The notes under the pieces: generated by a model
What the model was told of the DNA's origin: nothing
What the model saw: the letters and a program-made list of their open reading frames with translations, nothing else
Database searches by the model: none
Source of the DNA: Teretinema zuelzerae
GTDB taxonomy: Bacteria > Spirochaetota > Spirochaetia > Treponematales > Treponemataceae
Length of the DNA: 64,000 bases
Reading direction: 5' to 3'
Assembly: GCF_021021555.1 (NCBI RefSeq)
Contig: NZ_JAINWA010000003.1
Location: forward strand, 868,001 to 932,000
Shown here: positions 17,623-24,184 of the stretch, one piece after another
Layout: each line of letters begins with the position of its first letter
Numbering within the stretch: the first letter of the stretch is position 1
Translations under genes and position numbers: made by a program

Positions 17623-18156
17623 ATGAAAATAGCACTTTTGATAATCGATATGCAGAAAGCTTCCTGGTCGGGAACGAGCAGGAAGGAAATGGACAAGGCG
17701 GCGGAAACCCTGCGGGGAATCCTCCCCTTTTTCCGGGAACGGAAACTGCCGGTGATCTGGATTCAGGACGTCAGCTCGATGAACAGTCCCGATCATCCGG
17801 GAGAAGCCTTCGACCTCATCGACGGCCTTGAGCCGCTCGACCGCGAAACCCGCGTCCGCAAGCGGTATTGGAACGCCTTCAACAAGACGGAACTGAAAGA
17901 CGTCCTCGAAGCTGAAAAGGTTAAAACCGTTATTCTCGCCGGATACTGCGCGGAGTGCTGCGTGCTTTCCACGTACCGGGGCGCGCTTGATCTGGATCTG
18001 GAGCCGATTCTGTTGGAAGGCGCGCTCGCAAGCGAAAATCCGGATAACCGGAGGTTCGTACAACGGATCAGCAAAACGGCATCCCCGGTTATGGTCCGCC
18101 GGCTGGCGGGAAGCGCGGCGGAACCGGAAGCAACCCCGGACTGTTGCCCGCGATAA
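17623..18156 (+). CDS. isochorismatase-family cysteine hydrolase
   Basis: 177 residues, a Rossmann-like cysteine hydrolase. The first triad residue is Asp in ALLIIDMQ (D9), and the nucleophile is Cys in AGYCAECCVLSTYRGALD near residues 107-113. The family includes nicotinamidases, isochorismatases and N-carbamoyl hydrolases; the substrate cannot be told from sequence. It follows glmS by 46 bases on the same strand and could be cotranscribed. No strong RBS precedes the ATG. Confidence 0.8.
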   Translation: MKIALLIIDMQKASWSGTSRKEMDKAAETLRGILPFFRERKLPVIWIQDVSSMNSPDHPGEAFDLIDGLEPLDRETRVRKRYWNAFNKTELKDVLEAEKVKTVILAGYCAECCVLSTYRGALDLDLEPILLEGALASENPDNRRFVQRISKTASPVMVRRLAGSAAEPEATPDCCPR

Positions 18157-18219
18157 AAAATCGATACAGGATAGACGGCGCGGAAAGAAGGGGGAGCGGA
18201 AAAACGTCAAGCGCGCTTT

Positions 18220-18241
18220 CTATACCTACCGGTAGGTATAG
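18220..18241. promoter_or_regulatory. perfect 22-bp palindrome, TetR-operator-like
   Basis: Arms CTATACCTACC and GGTAGGTATAG form a perfect palindrome with no gap in the noncoding space between the isochorismatase-like gene and guaA. Size and symmetry are typical of a TetR-family dimer site. No intact regulator gene is adjacent, so the protein that binds it is unknown. Confidence 0.6.
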
Positions 18242-18288
18242 CGAACCGGCAACACTCAAGACGTTCAAACTTTCGTTCCGCGGTACCG

Positions 18289-18346
18289 CCCGCGCTTGAT
18301 CTTTTGGAGCGCGGGGGAGACTTCCCCCCGCAAGATTTGATATACT
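18289..18346 (+). promoter_or_regulatory. guaA upstream hairpins and extended -10
   Basis: Two hairpins share bases: CCCGCGC (18289-18295) with GCGCGGG (18309-18315), and GCGGGGGA (18311-18318) with TCCCCCCGC (18323-18331). They cannot form together, which resembles an attenuator switch, though no T tract follows. An extended -10 (TGA then TATACT, box 18341-18346) lies 5 bases before the guaA ATG, placing the likely transcript start at or next to that ATG. Confidence 0.45.
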
Positions 18347-18351
18347 GCGAC

Positions 18352-20259
18352 ATGGATCACGACAAAATAGTAGTTTTGGACTTCGGCAGCCAGTACGCCC
18401 ATCTCATCGCCAAGCGATTGCGCCTGATGGGTTTTTATTCGGAAATCGCCCTGCCCCAGGCGGAAGTCGCCTCTCTCGCGGCGGCGAAGGGAATCGTGTT
18501 TTCAGGCGGACCCTCTTCCGTCTACGATGAGCATGTTCCCGAATTTAATTCAGACATATTGAAGCTCGACATCCCTATTCTGGGATTGTGCTACGGCCAC
18601 CAACTAATGGCGAAGGAATACGGCGCGTCGGTCGGCAAGGCCGAGGTCGGCGAATTCGGCATCGCGCATCTGACAGCTTCGACCGGCGCAGGAAACGCTA
18701 TTCCCGCGTCTCCCCTTTTCGAGGGAATCGCCCTGCCCTCCCAGGTGTGGATGAGCCATCAGGACGCGGTTCTAAGCCTTCCCGCAGGATTCGAGACGGT
18801 CGCCTCGACGAAGGACTGCCCCTATGCGGCGCTGCAGGACCTGAAGAGAAAGCGATTCAGCCTTCAGTGCCATGTGGAAGTGAAGGACACCCCGGAAGGC
18901 GACAGGATTCTCGCTAATTTCGCGAACCGCATTTGCGGCATGGAGAAAAACTGGAGCCGCGATCAGGTTCTGGAAACGATAATGACGGAGATCCGCGATG
19001 CCGCCGACGGAAGGGGCATCGGAACGAACGGCCGGGAGCGGGACGGCAAAAAGCGCAAGGTGCTGCTCTTCCTCTCCGGCGGAGTGGACTCTACGGTCGC
19101 GTTCGCCCTCCTTAACGCGGCGCTCGGCCAGGAGCGCGTACTGGGCCTTCATATCGACAACGGCTTTATGCGCAAGGACGAAAGCAGGATTATCGAGAAG
19201 CGCTACAAGGAAGCGGGTTTTACGAATTTCATCGTGGAGGACGCGAGCGAGGCCTTTCTGCAGGCGGTATATAAGGAAGCCGATCCGCAGAAAAAGCGAA
19301 AGGCGATCGGAGAAACCTTCATCCGGGTCCGGGATTCGGTCGTGGCGCGGCTCAAGCTCGCCGAGGACGACTGGCTCCTGGGCCAGGGAACGCTGTATCC
19401 GGATATCATCGAGTCCGGCGGCACGAAAAACTCCCATGTGATTAAAACGCATCACAACCGCGTCGACGGCATACAGGCCCTGATCGAAAAGGGCTTGATC
19501 ATCGAACCGCTGAAGGATCTCTATAAGGACGAGGTCAGGATAATCGGCAAACAGGTCGGGCTTTCCGACGAGCTGGTATTCCGCCATCCCTTCCCGGGCC
19601 CCGGGCTTTCCATCAATGTGCTGTGCAGCGACGGCGTGTTCGCCGACAGGGCGGAGTTCGAAGCCTCCGGAGAGCGAATCAAAGCGATTTCTATCGAGGG
19701 CGCTTTGACCAAAGGACGATTCAGCGGGATTTCCGTTCTTCCCGTCCGATCGGTCGGCGTCCAGGGCGATTTCAGAACCTACCGGTTCCCGGCGGTGCTT
19801 TCGTTCGGCGACATCTTCGGCGACTTTCCCTCTTGGGACGAGCTTGAAGAGCTTTCTTCCAAAATCACGAACGCCAGCGCCGACGTGAATCGAACAGTCG
19901 TGGAATTGTGGAAACGCCCGGGCGCGGAACCGGCGCTCCGAGAACTTTGGTGCGACAAGCCGAGGCTCGACCAGACGAGGGAGGCCGACGCAATCGTGCT
20001 CGACGAGCTGAAGAAGGCCGGCTGGTACAGCGCAATTTTTCAGCATTTGACGATTAATCTCCCGCTCGCCTCGGGACCGGACCGATGCTCCATCGTGCTG
20101 CGTCCGGTCGTTTCGGAAGACGTGATGACGGCGCGCTTCGCCCATCTGGACAGGGATCTGCTCAAGCGCATCGTCGAGAGGATCGTGGCGCTCGGATTCG
20201 TGGACGCAATCTATTACGATATTACGAACAAGCCGCCGGCCACCTTCGGGTGGGAATAA
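18352..20259 (+). CDS. guaA: GMP synthase (glutamine-hydrolysing), long eukaryote-like form
   Basis: 635 residues, about 110 more than the E. coli enzyme. It converts XMP to GMP with ATP and glutamine. Class I amidotransferase: C80 in GLCYGHQ, H174 and E176 in QCHVEV. The ATP pyrophosphatase P-loop is SGGVDS (242-247), and the end is YYDITNKPPATFGWE. The extra length lies in the C-terminal dimerisation region: after HPFPGPGLSINVLC comes an insertion before LPVRSVGVQGDFRTY and another before EADAIVLDELKKAG, the arrangement known from human GMPS. The start at 18352 was chosen because MDHDKIVVLDFG opens the domain; an earlier in-frame start would add an unrelated stretch. Confidence 0.95.
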   Translation: MDHDKIVVLDFGSQYAHLIAKRLRLMGFYSEIALPQAEVASLAAAKGIVFSGGPSSVYDEHVPEFNSDILKLDIPILGLCYGHQLMAKEYGASVGKAEVGEFGIAHLTASTGAGNAIPASPLFEGIALPSQVWMSHQDAVLSLPAGFETVASTKDCPYAALQDLKRKRFSLQCHVEVKDTPEGDRILANFANRICGMEKNWSRDQVLETIMTEIRDAADGRGIGTNGRERDGKKRKVLLFLSGGVDSTVAFALLNAALGQERVLGLHIDNGFMRKDESRIIEKRYKEAGFTNFIVEDASEAFLQAVYKEADPQKKRKAIGETFIRVRDSVVARLKLAEDDWLLGQGTLYPDIIESGGTKNSHVIKTHHNRVDGIQALIEKGLIIEPLKDLYKDEVRIIGKQVGLSDELVFRHPFPGPGLSINVLCSDGVFADRAEFEASGERIKAISIEGALTKGRFSGISVLPVRSVGVQGDFRTYRFPAVLSFGDIFGDFPSWDELEELSSKITNASADVNRTVVELWKRPGAEPALRELWCDKPRLDQTREADAIVLDELKKAGWYSAIFQHLTINLPLASGPDRCSIVLRPVVSEDVMTARFAHLDRDLLKRIVERIVALGFVDAIYYDITNKPPATFGWE

Positions 20260-20274
20260 AAAATGGCGCCTAAA

Positions 20275-20310
20275 AAGCTGTTCGGCCCCCCGGTCGAACG
20301 GCTTTTTTTT
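20275..20310 (+). terminator. intrinsic terminator of guaA
   Basis: AGCTGTTCG pairs with CGAACGGCT (one G-U) around a GCCCCCCGGT loop, followed by eight T. It starts about 15 bases after the guaA stop and isolates the sigma/caspase/Ton operon downstream. Confidence 0.92.
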
Positions 20311-20401
20311 GCGCGTTCGCCCCGGTCGAGAAGGCCTGAACGTGATACACTTATTCGACCCCCGGGAAACGGAAATTTTCTCTCCAGTCCGGTAACACTC
20401 C

Positions 20402-20430
20402 TTGAAAGACGATGTGTTATATCCTATGTG
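20402..20430 (+). promoter_or_regulatory. candidate promoter of the sigma/caspase/Ton operon
   Basis: TTGAAA (20402-20407) is spaced 17 bases from TATGTG (20425-20430), 20 bases before the sigma gene ATG. A GGAAC-type ECF motif also occurs at about 20436 but is too near the start to serve it. Weak evidence. Confidence 0.3.
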
Positions 20431-20450
20431 CACAGGAACTACAGAAAGAA

Positions 20451-20975
20451 ATGAACGCAACGGGAACGATCACGATCGATGATTTCGGCGAACTATACGG
20501 CAAATACGGCCCGATGGTTCTGCGAAGGTGCCGCTTCCTCCTGAAAGACGAGGAACGAGCGCTGGACTGCATGCAGGACACCTTCGTCCGCATCATCGAA
20601 CGGCGCGAACGGCTTTCCGGCGTCTGTTCCAGCTTGTTTTACACAGTGGCGACCTCCGTCTGCATGAACCGCATACGGTCCGACAGATTGCGCAGAGGCC
20701 CGCAGATTGAAAACCTGCTGCACGAGATCGAGGACTCGAAGTCCGCCCGCCATGAAGAAATCGTGGATACGGCGGCCCTCCTCGATCAGATATTCGAGGA
20801 TACAAAGGATGATACACGAACTATGGCTGTTCTCCACTATGTAGACGGTTTAACGCTGGAAGAAACGGCGGAGGAAATGAGAATGTCGGTTTCGGGAGTC
20901 CGCAAACGGCTCGCCGTGCTGAGAAAGAAGGCTTTGCGGGACGCAGGGACTTTACAACAGGGGGCGTCGAAATGA
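20451..20975 (+). CDS. ECF-type sigma-70 family sigma factor
   Basis: 174 residues. The sigma2 region at about 10-80 (YGPMVLRRCRFLLKDEERALDCMQDTFVRIIE) has the D-x-x-Q-D-T-F signature; sigma4 at about 115-165 has a helix-turn-helix (LTLEETAEEMRMSVSGVRKR). There is no sigma1.1 or sigma3, as in extracytoplasmic-function sigmas. The ATG at 20451 opens the conserved part; 13 upstream in-frame residues look noncoding. It overlaps the next gene by 4 bases (ATGA) and heads a nine-gene operon, so it probably drives that operon in response to an envelope signal. ECF group not assigned. Confidence 0.9.
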   Translation: MNATGTITIDDFGELYGKYGPMVLRRCRFLLKDEERALDCMQDTFVRIIERRERLSGVCSSLFYTVATSVCMNRIRSDRLRRGPQIENLLHEIEDSKSARHEEIVDTAALLDQIFEDTKDDTRTMAVLHYVDGLTLEETAEEMRMSVSGVRKRLAVLRKKALRDAGTLQQGASK

Positions 20976-21742
20976 AACAACATGCGCTTCATACGGAACA
21001 AATAGCATTGGGCGAACGCGCGAATCCCGGAACGATGGACGCGGAACTGAGGGAACTCCATGCTTCAACCGCTGATATTCTTCGCCGCTATCCGGCCGAC
21101 CTGATAGAAACGGAAATACGGGCCCGGCTTTCGCACGATACGGAACGCAGGGCGAACGCTGCAGGTTCGCGGTTCCGCGCCGTTCAAACGATGGGATTCG
21201 CAGCGGCAGCCTGCCTGGTTGTCGCCCTCGCGGTCGGCGTCGTTCAAACGTCCGGAAGCGCATCGCTGGAAGGCAATATGGCCGATAACGGAGTTCTGCA
21301 TCTTGCAGACCGAGCAAAGGGAAACGGCCCGATCCTCTTCGTTTACCGTAAGGAAGGAAGCGAGGCCGTACTGCTGCGGCAGCGGACGAAGGTATCAGAG
21401 GGAGACGTGCTCCAGCTCAGCTACGTAGCCGCGGGAGACGCCTTCGGCGCCATCATTTCGATCGACGGCAACGGAGTCATCACCCGGCACTACCCGGACG
21501 ACGGCCTCATGGCGGGCCAGCTCCGGACGAACGGCGAAATCCCCCTGGACTTTTCCTATCAGCTCGATTCGGCCCCGGCGTACGAGCGGTTCATATTCAT
21601 CTCGGGAAAGCGGAACTTCTCCGTTTCCAGCATCATAACATCGATACAAAACGCGGGCCGCTTCGCTCTCGCCGCGACCTCCGACCTCTCCGGATATCTT
21701 CCGGCGGGAGTGAGGATGACCGAAATCCTCCTTTTCAAATAA
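20972..21742 (+). CDS. single-pass membrane protein, possible anti-sigma factor with DUF4384-like domain
   Basis: 256 residues. About 70 cytoplasmic residues (acidic, helical, no His/Cys zinc-finger motif) precede one membrane helix at about 73-91 (MGFAAAACLVVALAVGVV). The outer domain of about 160 residues (VSEGDVLQLSYVAAGDAFGAIISIDGNGVITRHYP, then IPLDFSYQLDSAPAYERFIFIS) resembles the DUF4384 domains that accompany caspase-type proteins. Overlap with the sigma gene, topology and position all suggest an anti-sigma or signal-sensing role, but there is no recognised anti-sigma motif, so this is inference. The caspase gene starts 10 bases downstream. Confidence 0.7.
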   Translation: MKQHALHTEQIALGERANPGTMDAELRELHASTADILRRYPADLIETEIRARLSHDTERRANAAGSRFRAVQTMGFAAAACLVVALAVGVVQTSGSASLEGNMADNGVLHLADRAKGNGPILFVYRKEGSEAVLLRQRTKVSEGDVLQLSYVAAGDAFGAIISIDGNGVITRHYPDDGLMAGQLRTNGEIPLDFSYQLDSAPAYERFIFISGKRNFSVSSIITSIQNAGRFALAATSDLSGYLPAGVRMTEILLFK

Positions 21743-21752
21743 GGACTTCTGA

Positions 21753-24149
21753 ATGAAAACACCGTATCTTGCCCTCGCCCTTTCCGCCGCGGCCTTATTA
21801 ACGGCCGCGCAGGAGGGATTCTGCCAAACGACCGAGAAATCCCCCATCGACCGGTACGCCCTGTACGTAGCCTCCAACAACGGCGGCCCGGGACGGGAAG
21901 TGCTCCGCTACGCGGGATCGGACGCCGAGAAGGTAGCGCAAACCCTCTCCGAAATCGGCGGAGTTCCCGCCGCGAAAAGCATACTCCTGATAGACCCCGC
22001 CCGCTCCGATGTGGATCTCGCCTTCGAGTCCATCGCCGCCGATATCTCGCGAAACAAGGGAAAGGCGCGGCGCAGCGAGTTCATATTCTATTATTCGGGA
22101 CATTCGGACGAAGCGGCGCTTCTTCTGGGAACCGAAACCTACGGATACGGAGAGCTGAAAGCATCCCTTGGAACGGTGCCCTCCGATGTGCACGTCGTCA
22201 TGCTGGATTCCTGTTATTCGGGCAATTTCGTCCGAACCAAGGGCGGTTCGCGGCAAAAGCCTTTTTTGATGGACGATTCGACCATTGTCCAGGGACACGC
22301 CTATCTTTCGTCCAGTTCCGAATACGAAGCTTCGCAGGAATCCGACAAGCTCCAGGCCTCCTATTTTACCCACGCTCTGGTAAGCGGCCTGCGGGGAGCG
22401 GCGGACAGCTCGGGAGACCGGAGGGTTTCGCTCAACGAACTCTACCATTACGCCTTCAACGAGACGCTGGCGAAAACCGAATCCAGCACGATCGGCCCTC
22501 AGCATCCTTCCTATAACATCACCCTTGTCGGTTCAGGCGATCTCGTCATGACCGATATTTCGGACGCCGAGTCCATGATTCATATACCGGCGGATCAGGA
22601 GGGAGCGTATTTCTTCCGGAACAGCGGGGGCATCCTGGTTTCCGAGATAAACAAGATGAAGGGCACCGAAGTAGCCCTCGCCCTTCCGTCCGGCTACTAC
22701 CAGGTTTCTCTGGTGACTCCGCTCGCCGCGAGCCAGGGTTCCATCCGCCTTGAGCGGGGACAGAAAATCTCGCTCGACCCCTCGCACTTTTCCTCCGTTA
22801 TCCGCAGCCAGGGCAGAGCCCGGGGAATGACGGTGCAGCCGCTTTCAGGCGAGGAAGAAGAATACGATCCCTACGGCGAGTTCGATCCGAACAACGAAGC
22901 CGATCTCGCCGCCGTGCGCGAATACGCCAGAGCGAGGGCCGAGGAAGCCGATCATGCATCCCGGCAGGAACAGGCCGAAAACCAGGCGGGAGCAGGACTT
23001 CCCGGTCCGGGAACGAGATGGGAACCGATCAGCGTGTCCCTGTTCCCCGGATTAGAATTTCCCCAAAATCCCGGGGACTACGTCAACGTCGCGGTAAGCC
23101 CCTTCATGCTTGCCAACCGGCATATCAACGGCGTGCAGGCGGCGGGCTTCATGGCGATGAACGACGGATCGCTGCAGGGAGTTCAGGCGGCGGGCTTCAT
23201 GGCGACGGCCACCGGCGTCATCAACGGAGTGCAGGCCGCGGGCTTCATGTGCACGGCGGATTCGGATCAAACCATGAACGGCATGCAGGCGTCCGGTTTT
23301 CTCAACAGCGTCGAAGGATCCCTCCACGGACCCCAGTTCGCCGGATTCCTTAATTCGATCAGCGGCGACCTCAAGGGATTCCAGGCAGCCGGCTTCATGA
23401 ACAGCGGAGAAGGATTCATCGACGGCGGACAAGCCGCCGGCTTTCTCAACAGCGCGGACAAGGGCTTTAACGGATTGCAGGCGGCGGGCTTTCTGAACTC
23501 CGCCGGCGAAGTTTCCCGCGGCGTCCAGATTTCAGGCTTCATCAACGTAGCGAATGAAATCGAAGGCGCCCAGATCGGCATCGTCAACATAGCCAAGAAG
23601 AATCAGGGCGTCGCGCTGGGTCTGCTCAACTTTATCGCGGACGGCATCATGGCAGCCTCCGTCTACGGAGACACCAACGGAATGGGATGGGCGCAGTATC
23701 AGGGCGGAACCAAGCAGTTCTTCACCACCTTCTGCCTGGGAACGCCGGTCAGGTGGGATCGGCAGTGGGACTGGGACTTCACCGTTTTCGGCTTCGGAGT
23801 CGGGCATCGCCTGTTCGAATTCGGCAACATGAGCGTCGATGTCGAAATATTCTCGAAGCAGGTTATAGACACGAAAGAATGGGATAGCTACGGAGAGCTT
23901 GTGATCGAGACCGACGAGGAAGCGGAAAGATTCGGCTGGGAGCTGGCGCAAATGCAGATTCCTTCGGCGCGGATCACCGGCAACATGCATATCGCAGACC
24001 ACCTGAGCTGCTTTGCGTCCTGGAACGCCGACGTCCTGATCCCTGGATACAACGATAAGGCGTTCACCTACGGAAAAACCGGAACGCTCCAGGAAATGAA
24101 CGACAATCTGGCGGTGTATACCAGCTGGTCCTTCGGCGTGAGGTTTTAA
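21753..24149 (+). CDS. exported caspase-family (C14) protease with surface-repeat C-terminus
   Basis: 798 residues. A signal peptide (cleavage near FCQTTE) leads to a caspase/metacaspase p20-like domain at about 33-270: catalytic His in FYYSGHSDE (H117) and Cys in MLDSCYSGNF (C154), both present. A middle region (about 270-400) has no known domain; an acidic, Glu/Ala-rich linker follows. Residues about 455-625 are eleven repeats of 14-18 residues around GVQAAGFMN, like the LA_2272-type surface repeats described in Leptospira, probably a beta structure. The end (WSFGVRF, aromatic last residue) looks like an outer-membrane beta-barrel C-terminus. Probably secreted or displayed on the outer membrane. 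Substrate unknown; it lies between the possible anti-sigma and the TonB-dependent receptor. Confidence 0.9.
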   Translation: MKTPYLALALSAAALLTAAQEGFCQTTEKSPIDRYALYVASNNGGPGREVLRYAGSDAEKVAQTLSEIGGVPAAKSILLIDPARSDVDLAFESIAADISRNKGKARRSEFIFYYSGHSDEAALLLGTETYGYGELKASLGTVPSDVHVVMLDSCYSGNFVRTKGGSRQKPFLMDDSTIVQGHAYLSSSSEYEASQESDKLQASYFTHALVSGLRGAADSSGDRRVSLNELYHYAFNETLAKTESSTIGPQHPSYNITLVGSGDLVMTDISDAESMIHIPADQEGAYFFRNSGGILVSEINKMKGTEVALALPSGYYQVSLVTPLAASQGSIRLERGQKISLDPSHFSSVIRSQGRARGMTVQPLSGEEEEYDPYGEFDPNNEADLAAVREYARARAEEADHASRQEQAENQAGAGLPGPGTRWEPISVSLFPGLEFPQNPGDYVNVAVSPFMLANRHINGVQAAGFMAMNDGSLQGVQAAGFMATATGVINGVQAAGFMCTADSDQTMNGMQASGFLNSVEGSLHGPQFAGFLNSISGDLKGFQAAGFMNSGEGFIDGGQAAGFLNSADKGFNGLQAAGFLNSAGEVSRGVQISGFINVANEIEGAQIGIVNIAKKNQGVALGLLNFIADGIMAASVYGDTNGMGWAQYQGGTKQFFTTFCLGTPVRWDRQWDWDFTVFGFGVGHRLFEFGNMSVDVEIFSKQVIDTKEWDSYGELVIETDEEAERFGWELAQMQIPSARITGNMHIADHLSCFASWNADVLIPGYNDKAFTYGKTGTLQEMNDNLAVYTSWSFGVRF
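23128..23640 (+). repeat. protein-coding GVQAAGF repeat block
   Basis: Eleven consecutive units of 14-18 codons in the caspase gene. Each contains a G-x-Q-x-x-G-(F/I) core (GVQAAGFMAM, GMQASGFLNS, GPQFAGFLNS, GGQAAGFLNS, GVQISGFINV) and decays to GAQIGIVNI and GVALGLLNF at the end. DNA copies are diverged except for the core, so the block is old and held by selection on the protein. Confidence 0.9.
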
Positions 24150-24184
24150 CGCTCCCGTCGATTCCCTGAGATTAAGAGGACAAC

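Noticed and set aside
18241-18351. Purine riboswitch before guaA
   Set aside because: No recognisable three-way-junction core or loop-loop motif; only two overlapping GC hairpins.
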